Shown here piece by piece: positions 55,817 to 64,000 of a stretch of DNA of 64,000 nt. The notes below the pieces were generated by a model that was not told the origin of the DNA, searched no databases, and saw only the letters and a list, made by a program, of their open reading frames with translations. The stretch is from assembly GCF_009856825.1 (NCBI RefSeq), contig NZ_WVTD01000003.1, forward strand, positions 186,001 through 250,000. Direction: 5' to 3'. The stretch is from Novosphingobium silvae (lineage in GTDB: Bacteria; Pseudomonadota; Alphaproteobacteria; Sphingomonadales; Sphingomonadaceae). Numbering within the stretch: position 1 is the stretch's first letter; each line of letters begins with the position of its first letter. Made by a program: the position numbers and the translations under genes.

Positions 55817-56482
55817 ATGCGTCTCATCGCCAAGCTCATTCTTTGGTTCGTCGCGATCAGTGTCGCCCTGACCGTGCTCTACCGCTTCGTGCCGCCACCC
55901 GTCACGGTGACGATGCTGGTGGACGGCAACGGCATCACCAAGGACTGGACGCCGCTCAGCAATATCGACCGCAACATGGTCGCCGCCGTCATCGCGGCGG
56001 AGGACGGCAAGTTCTGCAGCCACAACGGTTTCGACACCGCCGCGATCGAGCAGGCGATGGAGCGCAATGCCCGGGGAGGACGCCTGCGGGGCGGCTCCAC
56101 CGTCAGCCAGCAGACCGCCAAGAACGTCTTCCTCTGGCAGGGCGAAGGCTGGACCCGTTACTTGCGCAAGGGTCTGGAGGTCTGGTTCACCTTCCTGATC
56201 GAGAACCTGTGGGACAAGCGGCGCATCATGGAAGTCTACCTGAATGTCGCCGAGACGGGCATCGGCACCTATGGGGTCGAAGCAGGGGCGCAGCGCTACT
56301 GGGGCAAGTCCGCCGTGCGCCTGACACCTGCCGAGGCGGGCCGCATGGCCGCCGCCCTGCCCAGCCCCAAGACCCGCTCCGTCAAGAACCCGACCGGCTT
56401 TACCCGCCGCTACGGCAACACCATCGCCGCGCGCATCGGAACCGTGAAGCGCGAAGGCTACGACGCATGTGTCTACGAATGA
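55817..56482 (+). CDS. mtgA: Monofunctional biosynthetic peptidoglycan transglycosylase
   Basis: 221 residues from MRLIAKLILW; an in-frame reading from 55682 adds 45 basic, low-quality residues, so the short start is preferred although no strong ribosome site is visible. One transmembrane helix (LILWFVAISVALTVLYRFV) anchors the GT51 domain: AAVIAAEDGKFCSHNGFD with the catalytic Glu, GGSTVSQQTAKNVFLW, RKGLEVWFTFLIE, and KRRIMEVYLNVAETG. It polymerises lipid II glycan strands at the inner membrane. Confidence 0.93.
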   Translation: MRLIAKLILWFVAISVALTVLYRFVPPPVTVTMLVDGNGITKDWTPLSNIDRNMVAAVIAAEDGKFCSHNGFDTAAIEQAMERNARGGRLRGGSTVSQQTAKNVFLWQGEGWTRYLRKGLEVWFTFLIENLWDKRRIMEVYLNVAETGIGTYGVEAGAQRYWGKSAVRLTPAEAGRMAAALPSPKTRSVKNPTGFTRRYGNTIAARIGTVKREGYDACVYE

Positions 56483-57085
56483 TGTAAGTCGGCGATCCTC
56501 GAGGACCGCCCCTGCGGCGAGCGATGATTAGTTGAGCAAACTCATGCGCAAGGGACCATCCTTGCAGGCCCTGAGGTTGAGCGGCACGGCGACGTGAAGG
56601 TACCCGCGCGAAAGTAGCATCGCCGTTCTGCGTAGGCAACGCGTCCTCGACCGCTTCCGGCCAGCGCTCAACGCCTCTTTCAGGGCGCGCTATCGCGAGC
56701 GCGCGGCACCGCCATTCTCCCCGGCACTCGATGCGTTCAACGGCAGAGGCATTGATGCTGGCCGTGCCGCCGGAGAGGCTTTTGCGCACTCCGAAGGACT
56801 CGCCGACCCCTGCGGGAGCGGTTTTTCTGCCAACCTGACAGGAGCCGTTCCACACCTTTATGGCGCTCTGAGCCTTTCGGCTACACCGCTCCCTGCCCGG
56901 GCAGCCACGTTCCGTTGCTCGTCCGCGACTTGCCTCCACACGGCTCTGGTACGCCATGTTCGACGAAAGACGGGGCCAATAATACCTGCCGCTGCCTGGA
57001 TGAAAAGCTAGAGGCACAAACAATAAAGGGGAGGAACCCTGCGGTTCCTCCCCTTCTTGTCACGGTAAGCGGATCGCTTTGGCGA
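56483..57085. other. 600-bp region without a recognisable gene
   Basis: Apart from the terminator at 57025-57053, I find no credible gene. Reading frames on both strands are rich in Arg/Ala/Ser, with no signal peptide, motif or consistent GC3. One minus-strand fragment near 56540-56610 reads YLHVAVPLNLRACKDGPL before a stop, vaguely like an EAL-domain segment, but no longer match can be traced. It may be a decayed gene. Confidence 0.5.
57025..57053 (-). terminator. Rho-independent terminator of the third TBDR
   Basis: GGGGAGGAACC, loop CTGC, GGTTCCTCCCC (perfect 11-bp stem). On the minus strand TTTATTG follows. It lies 33 bp after the TBDR stop. Confidence 0.88.
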
Positions 57086-59602
57086 TCAGAAGCCCATGAT
57101 AAGGGTTGCGCTGATGGCACGCGGCGAACCGAAGTTCACGAAGTCGCCGCTGCCCGGCGAAGCGAGCGAGCCGCTGAACGAGCCGACGTAGAACTCGTCG
57201 AACAGGTTGCTGACGTTCAGCTGGATCTCGCTCTTGTCGAGGCCAAGGCTTTCCAGCTTGTAGCTCACGTTCAGGTCGACGACGGTGTAGCTACCAAACT
57301 TCAGCGAGTTGATGTCGTTCAGGTAGCGATTGCCGGTGTACTTCGCCTGGGCGCCCGCCGAGAAGTCGCCGAGGTCCAGTTCCGCACGGCCACCAATCAG
57401 CCAGTTCGGAGCCGAACGCTCACGCTTGCCGCTGGTGCGCAGGTACGACGTACCATCGCTTACGTAGCACAGGTTCTGGGCAAGGAACGCTGCGGAGCAG
57501 CTGCCCACCAACGCGTCGTTCTGGATGTCCGAGTTGATGTACGAGGCGAAAGCGTAGAGCGAGAACTGCTCGACCGGACGCACGCCGACGCTTGCATCAA
57601 CGCCGTACTTCTTGACGGCACCGAGGTTGGTATCGGTCGAGTTGCCGTCGATGTCGGTGGCGGTCACGATGCGGTTCTTGTACTTCGAGTACCAGCCGGT
57701 GATCGAGGCCTGAACGATCGGGCTCTGGTAACGCAGGCTGAGGTCGAAGCTATCCGAGGTTTCCGCCACACGGCGCGCGAGCGAGTCGTCGGCCGCGTAG
57801 AAGAACGTGCCGTAAAGCGCATCGGTGCTCGGCACGGAGATGTTCTTGGCATAGCTGCCCGCCAGGCTGATTTCCGGCGTCAGGTTGAACACGGCCCCGA
57901 CGTTCGGCAGAACCTTGTCGTACTTGACCGTGCGTTCCATGGGTCCACGTGCACCCGGGTTAGCGGCGAGGAAGTCGTCCACGAGGCTGGCGCCGACGCA
58001 GTTCACGTTACCGCTTGCGCTGGTCGTGATGCAGTTCTGGTTGAGTTCACGCTTGAAGAAGGGAGCGCGAACGCCAAGCAGCACGGTCAGCGCATCGTCG
58101 AAGAAGCGGCCACGGTATTCACCGGAGATCTGGTGAAGGGTGGCGTAGGAGAGACGATCACGCTTGTCGATGCGGTTGCCGTATTCGTCCAGGATCGGAT
58201 CGTTGATCGGGAACACGTCGTACGGCTCGCCATTGCGCTTCAGGAACCCGCCGGGGCCGGTCTGACGGTGACGGGCGCGGTCGAAGCTGTACGAAAGGCG
58301 GACGCTGTTCGTGTCGTCGATCTCGTACGCGAGGTTGGCGATCGCCACCCAACGCTTGGTCTGCGTCTGGCTTGGCGACAGGATACGGACGGAATCGCCC
58401 GAACCGCTGACACCGTCTCCGTTGAGATCGACGTCGCCGTAGAAGTAGTAAGCAGCACTCGACGAGCTGATCTCGGGACGGCTTTGGAAGAACACGCCGG
58501 TGTAACCACCGTTGCTGTAGCCTTCGATGCCGATCGACGTGCCGCCGCCATTGGCCTTGGTGTACTGATAGGCACCGTCCACCGAGAAGGTGAGCTTCTC
58601 GGTAAGGTGGAACAGCGAGTTCAGGCGCAGGTTGCCCGTGTTCGACGGGTTGTACCGACGCTCGAACTGCGAACCGCAGCTATTGGGCGTCGGGCCGGTG
58701 CTGGTGGTGCAGGGAACGCCGCCAGCGACGTCGTAGAAGCGGATGTCCTTGTCCAGCGTGAACGACTGCGCGTTCAGCGGCGAACCACCGAAGTTGTTGC
58801 GGTTGACGTTGTAGTGACCGGCCAGCGAGACGAAGTCGCCTTCAGCACCGATCGGCTGGTAAATCTTGCCGTTGAACTGCTTCTTCTCGACCTTGCCGTA
58901 GTTGGCGAAGGTGGCGCCGTTGCGAGCATAGGCGCCCGAGAACCAGGCGCGCGTACCGCTGGAGTTCAGGTTGCCGGTTTCCACCTTGGCGAAGAAGCGC
59001 TGGAACGAACGGTCTTCACCGCCCGAACCTTCGGCTGCGATGTCGCCGTAGGACATGCTCGTGATCACGCCAAACTCTTCCGAAGGGACGAGCGTGCGGA
59101 TGTTGACCGTGCCGCCGACTGCTGCGGGGGTCGGGCTGTCGACGTCCGTCGAGCCGAGGTTGACGTTGATCGAATCGACGACTTCGGGATCAATCTGCTG
59201 ATTGGTGTAGACCGCGTAGTTCCCCGAATCGTTCAGCGGGATGCCGTCGATGGTCTGCGAGATACGATCCGAAGCGAAGCCGCGGATGGTGAACGAACCG
59301 CCCGACGAACCCCAGGGGTCGTTGTTGGTGAAGCTGACACCCGGAACCAGGTTGATGATCTCGTTCACCGACTGGCCAGCGCGCTGGGCAGCGATGATCT
59401 CGCGGCCGATCTCGACCTTCGCCTTGGGAGAATCGGGAATACGGACACCCGCGACGCCACGGTCGAGGTTACCGGTGACTATGATGGCGTCACCTTCGAA
59501 GTCGGCCGAGCCGGTGGACTGGGCGAAGGCAGGAACCGCGAGGAACGCGGCACCGACGGCCAGCGTGCTGGTCGCCGTGGTGAGAAGGGAGTGAAGTTTC
59601 AT
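57086..59602 (-). CDS. TonB-dependent receptor (FecA-like architecture)
   Basis: 838 residues from MKLHSLLTTA with AGGGG 7 bases upstream; the longer frame to 59701 has no plausible coding. A signal peptide ends at VPAFAQS (residue ~28). The plug has GDAIIVTGNLDRGVAG, then EIIAAQRAGQSVNEIINLVPGVSF, FTIRGFASDRISQTIDGIPLND and PAAVGGTVNIRT. The barrel ends in IMGF, with the usual C-terminal Phe. It differs in motif set from the two receptors at 9-17 kb. A CDF metal exporter is divergent; a metal-chelate ligand is possible but unproved. The 370-bp shared intergenic region is AT-rich and contains an 18-bp palindrome. Confidence 0.92.
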   Translation of the reverse strand: MKLHSLLTTATSTLAVGAAFLAVPAFAQSTGSADFEGDAIIVTGNLDRGVAGVRIPDSPKAKVEIGREIIAAQRAGQSVNEIINLVPGVSFTNNDPWGSSGGSFTIRGFASDRISQTIDGIPLNDSGNYAVYTNQQIDPEVVDSINVNLGSTDVDSPTPAAVGGTVNIRTLVPSEEFGVITSMSYGDIAAEGSGGEDRSFQRFFAKVETGNLNSSGTRAWFSGAYARNGATFANYGKVEKKQFNGKIYQPIGAEGDFVSLAGHYNVNRNNFGGSPLNAQSFTLDKDIRFYDVAGGVPCTTSTGPTPNSCGSQFERRYNPSNTGNLRLNSLFHLTEKLTFSVDGAYQYTKANGGGTSIGIEGYSNGGYTGVFFQSRPEISSSSAAYYFYGDVDLNGDGVSGSGDSVRILSPSQTQTKRWVAIANLAYEIDDTNSVRLSYSFDRARHRQTGPGGFLKRNGEPYDVFPINDPILDEYGNRIDKRDRLSYATLHQISGEYRGRFFDDALTVLLGVRAPFFKRELNQNCITTSASGNVNCVGASLVDDFLAANPGARGPMERTVKYDKVLPNVGAVFNLTPEISLAGSYAKNISVPSTDALYGTFFYAADDSLARRVAETSDSFDLSLRYQSPIVQASITGWYSKYKNRIVTATDIDGNSTDTNLGAVKKYGVDASVGVRPVEQFSLYAFASYINSDIQNDALVGSCSAAFLAQNLCYVSDGTSYLRTSGKRERSAPNWLIGGRAELDLGDFSAGAQAKYTGNRYLNDINSLKFGSYTVVDLNVSYKLESLGLDKSEIQLNVSNLFDEFYVGSFSGSLASPGSGDFVNFGSPRAISATLIMGF

Positions 59603-59746
59603 CAAAAGCCCCTGAGCTTGTCGGACTGGAATTTCACAAATGCGACGAGGTGATCGCGCCGCACGTTTGCTGCGGCTGCTAAGAGCAGCGCCATATGACA
59701 ACTTTCTGACACTTGGGACTCATTTGGTTCCCGAGCGACGAAATTT

Positions 59747-59764
59747 TGTGACAGATCGGTCACA
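59747..59764. promoter_or_regulatory. 18-bp palindrome TGTGAC-N6-GTCACA between TBDR and CDF genes
   Basis: Perfect 6-bp arms around AGATCG. The arms resemble a CRP/FNR half-site (TGTGA), but the spacing between TGTGA and TCACA is 8, not 6. It lies 145 bp from the TBDR start and 209 bp from the CDF start. The only -10-like hexamer on the CDF side is TATAAT at 59837-59842, with no good -35. Confidence 0.45.
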
Positions 59765-59972
59765 TCTTAGCATTCTTCGGGTATTTTCAATTTATTTTTC
59801 AGGTACTTACGAATAATGCAGACAAGTGCACTGCGGTATAATTGCCACGGTAGCTGAAAACCGCTGATCACCGCCTTGTGTGCAGCTGCGAGCAGAATGG
59901 CGACATCTGCGGTGGCGGGTGATGATACGTCATAGCTTGCGGTGCGCCCCGCCGCCGTGGCAATTCGCGCCA

Positions 59973-60935
59973 ATGGGTGCAGGACATCATCATCATCATC
60001 ACGGGCATCATCACGGGCATGGGCATCATCACGGTCATGCCCACCACCCGACGCCGACTGCGGAGAATGTCGGAAGGGCGTTTGCCATCGCGGTTACGCT
60101 CAATTTGGGGTTCGTGGTGACGGAGGTGATCGCGGGCCTGCTGAGCGGCTCGATGGCGCTGTTGGCAGATGCGGGGCACAATCTGTCGGACGTGCTGTCG
60201 CTGCTGCTTGCCTGGGCGGCGAGCGTCCTGTCGGCCCGCCCGCCTTCGGAGCGCTTCACCTACGGTCTCAAGAGTTCGTCCATCCTCGCCGCGATCGCCA
60301 ACGCGGCGCTGCTTTGGGTGGCAATCGGAGCTATCCTCGTCGAGACGATCCGGCGCATGGCCGAGCCTGCACCGGTAGGCGGCACGGTCATGATGGTAGT
60401 CGCAGGCATCGGCATCGCGGTGAACGCGCTATCCGCCCTGCTCTTCGCGAAGGGGGCCCGGTCCGACCTCAATCTTCGCGCGGCGTTCACCCACCTGATG
60501 GCCGACGCACTGGTTTCGGTAGGCGTCGTGGTCGCGGGCGTGATCATCACGTGGACCGGATGGGCGCTGGTCGATCCACTCACCTCGCTTGTCATCACGG
60601 CCGTGATCGCATGGTCTAGCTGGGGCCTGATGCGCGATTCGCTGTGCATGGGCATGCTGGGGGTGCCCGAGGGCATTAACGGCGCCGAAGTGCGGACCTT
60701 CCTGGAGCAGCAGCCCGGCGCGTCGCGCGTCCACGACCTGCATATCTGGCCGATGAGTACGACTGAAACCGCTTTGACTGCACACCTTGTCATGCCCGGC
60801 GGGCTTCCGGGCGATATATTCCTGCGCACTCTCGCCCATGATCTGGAGCACGCATTCGGCATCGGCCACCCCACGATCCAGGTGGAGACCGGAGAGCACG
60901 CACCCTGCGCGCTGGAGAGCGAGCGGGTGGTCTGA
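59973..60935 (+). CDS. CDF-family (ZitB/CzcD-type) metal cation exporter with His-rich N terminus
   Basis: 320 residues from MGAG, which is followed by 16 His in the first 28 residues. Six transmembrane helices, with the zinc-binding GSMALLADAGHNLSD (His and two Asp in helix 2) and HLMADALVSVGVV (helix 5), fit CDF proteins that exchange Zn2+ (or Co2+, Cd2+) for protons. The C-terminal cytoplasmic domain (VHDLHIWPMS to HPTIQVET) carries the dimer and metal-sensing fold. The N-terminal histidine run probably acts as a metal chelator. It is divergent from a TBDR. Confidence 0.92.
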   Translation: MGAGHHHHHHGHHHGHGHHHGHAHHPTPTAENVGRAFAIAVTLNLGFVVTEVIAGLLSGSMALLADAGHNLSDVLSLLLAWAASVLSARPPSERFTYGLKSSSILAAIANAALLWVAIGAILVETIRRMAEPAPVGGTVMMVVAGIGIAVNALSALLFAKGARSDLNLRAAFTHLMADALVSVGVVVAGVIITWTGWALVDPLTSLVITAVIAWSSWGLMRDSLCMGMLGVPEGINGAEVRTFLEQQPGASRVHDLHIWPMSTTETALTAHLVMPGGLPGDIFLRTLAHDLEHAFGIGHPTIQVETGEHAPCALESERVV

Positions 60936-60944
60936 CGCCGGCGA

Positions 60945-61241
60945 TCAGGCGCCCACGAACTTGTGGCGCGCGCCTAGGAAATCCTGCGGCTCGATCGCGA
61001 AGCCAAGCGAAATGCATGCTTCCTGCGTCAGTCCCAGGTTCAGCCTGCCGCAGAAGTGCGAACGCGCCTTGTCCTCGTCGGCGATCTTCCAGACCAGCGC
61101 GTAGATGCCGTTCTGCTCGCTGCGAGGAAAGAGACAGCCACACGCGCCATCGCTGTTCGCGCCCCGATCATCTGCACGTCGCTGCTGTGACCCAGAGTGT
61201 CGCGCGCATCCGGCGCTGCCAAGCAAGGTCGACGATATCAT
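60945..61241 (-). CDS. Hypothetical protein, possibly with a disturbed 5' end
   Basis: 98 residues if started at MISSTL. The C-terminal ~65 residues have strong GC3 coding character (RSEQNGIYALVWKIADED; SLGFAIEPQDFLGAR), but the N-terminal ~30 use poor codons, suggesting a wrong start, a frameshift or a decayed gene. Several Cys occur (GACGCLF; FCGRL; EACISL). No family is recognised. It ends 9 bp from the CDF stop, convergent, as is common for real genes here. Confidence 0.4.
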   Translation of the reverse strand: MISSTLLGSAGCARHSGSQQRRADDRGANSDGACGCLFPRSEQNGIYALVWKIADEDKARSHFCGRLNLGLTQEACISLGFAIEPQDFLGARHKFVGA

Positions 61242-61331
61242 ACCTGCGGCGCCCTCGGCTCGCTTCTCACATGCGAAGAGGCCGCCCACCTTGCGGTGAG
61301 CGGCCTCTATCGCCCGATAGGGTCGCCGCCG

Positions 61332-62594
61332 TCAGGCCGCTTCTTCGGCCTTGTCGCCCTTGAGGACGCGGACGGGTTCCTTGCGGCCATCCACCACGTC
61401 CTTATCGACCACGACTTCAGCGATGTCGCGCTCGGTCGGAAGGTCGAACATGGTGTCGAGCAGAAGCCCTTCCACGATCGAGCGCAGGCCACGCGCGCCG
61501 GTCTTGCGATCGATCGCCTTCTGGGCGATCGCCTCCAGCGCTTCGTCCGTGAAGGTCAGCTCAACGTCTTCCAGCTCGAACAGCCGGGCATACTGCTTGA
61601 TCAGCGCGTTCTTCGGCTCCTTGAGGATCTTGACCAGCGCCTCGATGTCGAGGTCGTTGAGCGTCGCGATCACCGGCAGGCGGCCGACGAACTCAGGGAT
61701 CAGGCCGAACTTGAGCAGGTCCTCGGGCTCGGCTTTCTGGAGCAGTTCGCCCACGCGGCGCTTGTCCGGATCGGCGACATGCGCGCCGAAACCGATGGAG
61801 CGCTTCTGCAGACGGTCGGCGATGATCTTCTCAAGACCGGCAAAGGCGCCGCCGCAGATGAACAGGATATTCGTCGTGTCCACCTGCAAGAATTCCTGCT
61901 GCGGATGCTTGCGGCCACCCTGCGGCGGAACCGAAGCGGTGGTGCCTTCCATCAGCTTGAGCAGCGCCTGCTGCACGCCCTCGCCGCTGACATCGCGGGT
62001 GATCGACGGGTTTTCTGCCTTGCGGCTGATCTTGTCGATCTCGTCGATGTAGACGATGCCCTGCTGCGCCTTCTCGACGTTGTAGTCGGAAGCCTGCAAC
62101 AGCTTGAGGATGATGTTCTCCACGTCCTCGCCCACGTAGCCTGCTTCGGTCAGCGTGGTGGCATCGGCCATGGTGAAAGGCACGTCGAAGGTCTTGGCGA
62201 GCGTCTGCGCAAGCAGCGTCTTGCCCGAACCGGTCGGCCCGACGAGCAGGATGTTCGACTTCGAAAGCTCGACGTCGCCCTGCTTGCCGCTGTGCTTGAG
62301 GCGCTTGTAGTGGTTGTGGACAGCCACCGACAGGACGCGCTTGGCCCGTTCCTGCCCGATCACGTAGTCGTTCAGCGTCTCGCAGATTTCACGGGGAGAG
62401 ACGACTTCGCCGTCCTTGCGCCCCGCGATGCCGGCCTTCGTCTCCTCGCGAATGATGTCGTTGCAAAGCTCGACGCATTCGTCGCAGATGAAGACCGTTG
62501 GTCCCGCGATCAGCTTGCGTACTTCGTGCTGCGACTTGCCGCAGAAGCTGCAGTAGAGGGTGCTTTTCGCGTCAGATCCGCTCAATTTCGTCAT
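61332..62594 (-). CDS. clpX: ATP-dependent Clp protease ATPase subunit ClpX
   Basis: 420 residues. The N-terminal zinc-binding domain has CSFC and CDEC ([21 protein letters not shown]), followed by the AAA+ domain with Walker [13 protein letters not shown], the pore loop ([10 protein letters not shown]), Walker [14 protein letters not shown], and the ClpP-contact IGF loop in RSIGFGAH. It unfolds tagged substrates for ClpP. In alphaproteobacteria it degrades CtrA and others, with CpdR as adaptor. It follows clpP by 135 bp on the same strand. Confidence 0.97.
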   Translation of the reverse strand: MTKLSGSDAKSTLYCSFCGKSQHEVRKLIAGPTVFICDECVELCNDIIREETKAGIAGRKDGEVVSPREICETLNDYVIGQERAKRVLSVAVHNHYKRLKHSGKQGDVELSKSNILLVGPTGSGKTLLAQTLAKTFDVPFTMADATTLTEAGYVGEDVENIILKLLQASDYNVEKAQQGIVYIDEIDKISRKAENPSITRDVSGEGVQQALLKLMEGTTASVPPQGGRKHPQQEFLQVDTTNILFICGGAFAGLEKIIADRLQKRSIGFGAHVADPDKRRVGELLQKAEPEDLLKFGLIPEFVGRLPVIATLNDLDIEALVKILKEPKNALIKQYARLFELEDVELTFTDEALEAIAQKAIDRKTGARGLRSIVEGLLLDTMFDLPTERDIAEVVVDKDVVDGRKEPVRVLKGDKAEEAA

Positions 62595-62729
62595 TTTCCG
62601 TCTTTAGCCTCCAAACGAGGCGACTCGTCCACTCTACCCCGTGGTGGACCGGTTTTGCAATCCTACGGCCAATTCCTTGCCATAGGCTGAAAGCTCCGGT
62701 CCCGATTCCACGAGGCGGGCGCCCTGCCG

Positions 62730-63395
62730 TCAGGCGGCCGGCTTGTCGCCTTCCGGCCGCGTCTCGAAGACCTTGTCGACGAGGCCGAACGCCAGTGCTT
62801 CCTCGGCTTCGAGGAAGGTGTCGCGGTCCATCGCCTTCTCGATATCGTCGAGCGATTTGCCGGTGTACTTCACGTAGAGATCGTTCAGGCGGCGGCGCAT
62901 GCGCAGGATTTCGCGCGCCTGGATCTCGATGTCGCTGGCCATGCCCTGCGCACCGCCGGAAGGCTGGTGCACCATGATGCGCGCATTCGGCAGAGCGATG
63001 CGCATGCCCGGCTCGCCGGCGGCAAGCAGGAAGCTGCCCATCGAGGCCGCCTGGCCGATGCACACCGTCGACACGCGCGGCTTGATGTACTGCATCGTGT
63101 CGTGGATCGCCATGCCGGCCGTCACCACGCCGCCGGGCGAGTTGATGTACATCGAGATGTCCTTCGAGGGATTTTCCGACTCGAGGAACAGAAGCTGGGC
63201 GACGATCAGCGAGGCCATGTGGTCTTCGACCTGGCCCGTCACGAAGACGATGCGTTCGCGCAGGAGGCGCGAATAGATGTCGAACGAACGCTCGCCGCGG
63301 CTGGTCTGCTCGACGACCATCGGCACGAGTGCGCCCGTCACGGGATCGGTGGTGAACTTTCCTTGGGCGTTCGAAGCGCCGAACAGGTCGAGCAT
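62730..63395 (-). CDS. clpP: ATP-dependent Clp protease proteolytic subunit ClpP
   Basis: 221 residues from MLDLFG, chosen because GAGGA sits 5 bases upstream; earlier in-frame starts (MRTPM and beyond) are less supported. Catalytic triad: Ser118 ([10 protein letters not shown]), His143 (MVHQPSGG) and Asp192 (MDRDTFL). The tetradecameric peptidase core is complete. It lies between tig and clpX in the conserved tig-clpP-clpX order, and acts with ClpX or ClpA. Confidence 0.96.
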   Translation of the reverse strand: MLDLFGASNAQGKFTTDPVTGALVPMVVEQTSRGERSFDIYSRLLRERIVFVTGQVEDHMASLIVAQLLFLESENPSKDISMYINSPGGVVTAGMAIHDTMQYIKPRVSTVCIGQAASMGSFLLAAGEPGMRIALPNARIMVHQPSGGAQGMASDIEIQAREILRMRRRLNDLYVKYTGKSLDDIEKAMDRDTFLEAEEALAFGLVDKVFETRPEGDKPAA

Positions 63396-63516
63396 GGGAG
63401 TCCTCATGTGGTTTGGACCGCCTATGTCGCGTGGCACGCCGCGATGTTCAAGGGCCTTGACCGATCAATCGGGAATGCGCGGGGGAGAAGCCGCAGCGCG
63501 CCTGCCTGCCTCGACG

Positions 63517-63548
63517 AAAACGGCCCGGCGCATCGCTGCGCCGGGCCG
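63517..63548 (-). terminator. Rho-independent terminator of tig
   Basis: CGGCCCGGCGCA pairs perfectly with TGCGCCGGGCCG (12 bp, loop TCGC). On the minus strand TTTT follows. It lies 31 bp after the tig stop and upstream of clpP, so clpP has its own promoter. Confidence 0.9.
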
Positions 63549-63578
63549 CTGTCTGGCCTCTGGCCGAAAGAAGGCGGA

Positions 63579-64000
63579 TCAGGCCTCCTTGTCGGCAGCC
63601 TTCTTCTTCGCGGGAGCCTTCTTGGCAGGCTTGGCTTCAGCCTCGGCCTCGGCCTCGCCCTCTACCGCGTCTTCCGAGCTCTTGGCGGCAGCCTTCTTTG
63701 CAGGGGCCTTCTTGGCAGGCTCGCGCTCGCCTTCGGCCGCGTCTTCGGAGCTCTTGGCCGCCTTCTTGGCCGCGGCCTTCTTGGGCGCGTCCTCGCCAGC
63801 ATCGGCCGAAACGTCCTCGGCGGCGTCTTCCGCCTTCTTGGCCTTCTTCGCCGGAGCCTTCTTGGCGGCGGGCTTTTCAGCGTCGGCGCCATCGGTGTCA
63901 GCTTCGATAGCGGCCTGCAGTTCCTCGCGGGTCACTTCGCGCTCGGTGACGTCAGCCTTCTCGATGAGGAAGTCGACGACCTTGTCCTCGTAAAGCGGCG
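63579..64000 (-). CDS. tig: Trigger factor, C-terminal part with long Lys/Ala/Glu tail (start beyond window)
   Basis: The first ~35 visible residues (PLYEDKVVDFLIEKADVTER; then EVTREELQAAIEAD) match the C-terminal end of trigger factor, where E. coli Tig stops soon after. Here about 105 more residues follow: repeated APAKKA and PAKKAPAKK units alternating with acidic SSEDAVEGEAEAE runs. The gene runs off the right edge. Trigger factor binds ribosome exit sites and folds nascent chains. The repetitive tail resembles histone-H1-like polymers and is not part of the known fold. Position upstream of clpP supports the identity. Confidence 0.85.
   Translation of the reverse strand, partial: PLYEDKVVDFLIEKADVTEREVTREELQAAIEADTDGADAEKPAAKKAPAKKAKKAEDAAEDVSADAGEDAPKKAAAKKAAKSSEDAAEGEREPAKKAPAKKAAAKSSEDAVEGEAEAEAEAKPAKKAPAKKKAADKEA

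Noticed and set aside
56915..59653. Open plus-strand frame of over 900 codons across the third TBDR
   Set aside because: Antisense shadow of a clear TBDR with conserved plug motifs; composition is Arg/Val/Asp-rich and featureless.
59747..59764. Classical CRP site
   Set aside because: TGTGA and TCACA are present but separated by 8 bases instead of 6.

Overview
The window is a 64 kb chromosomal segment of a GC-rich alphaproteobacterium, most likely a sphingomonad (Sphingomonas/Novosphingobium-like). Signs of this are the high GC3, three large TonB-dependent receptors (TBDRs), a ChpT-type phosphotransferase, an ATP12-family F1-ATPase assembly chaperone, an alpha-type RpoH, and the tig-clpP-clpX order. 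It reads as ordinary core genome with accessory transport genes. I see no tRNA, CRISPR array, insertion sequence, prophage or plasmid signature.

Layout. 1-8.9 kb is an acyl-CoA/fatty-acid block: a thiolase (partial), a DUF2147 protein, a FadL porin, FadD, a MerR regulator (LiuR-like by context), TesB and an acyl-CoA dehydrogenase. An opposing SDR-TetR-small protein operon follows, with a palindrome upstream that may be the TetR operator. 9.3-16.8 kb holds two paralogous TBDRs flanking a small exported protein and a 2OG-Fe(II) oxygenase. 16.9-23.5 kb carries clpB behind a probable sigma-32 promoter, a SnoaL-like protein, and a two-module M16 peptidase lipoprotein with a small companion. 23.8-29 kb carries gatCAB, two tandem FKBP isomerases and rpsU. 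29.3-32.6 kb is a tightly overlapped operon: crcB, pseudouridine synthase, HAD phosphatase, small membrane protein, ATP12 chaperone. 33.5-37.1 kb is an Mla-type lipid ABC transporter operon, with valS divergent from it.

40.1-44 kb holds queE, a MATE exporter and a HerA-like ATPase. 44.1-48.4 kb is a four-gene unit: an NfrB-like membrane glycosyltransferase, a protein with an NfrA C-terminal-type domain, a TauE/SafE permease and a TIGR02186 protein. This is the most interesting accessory locus. 48.6-56.5 kb holds gloA, a PP2A-like phosphatase, rnpB, an amidase, chpT, a JAMM protease, rluD, rpoH, an MFS transporter and mtgA. 57-61 kb has a third TBDR divergent from a zinc-type CDF exporter with a His-rich N terminus. 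61.3-64 kb is clpX, clpP and the 3' end of tig, whose trigger factor has a long Lys/Ala/Glu-rich tail.

The proteostasis genes (rpoH, clpB, clpXP, tig, two FKBPs) and envelope genes (TBDRs, Mla, FadL, mtgA, NfrA/B-like) dominate. No clearly novel defence or mobile system is visible. The best candidates for follow-up are the NfrA/NfrB-like module, the extended trigger factor, the repeated GTTGC-N6-GCAAC dyads near TBDR and clpB starts, and the rnpB promoter buried in the amidase gene.
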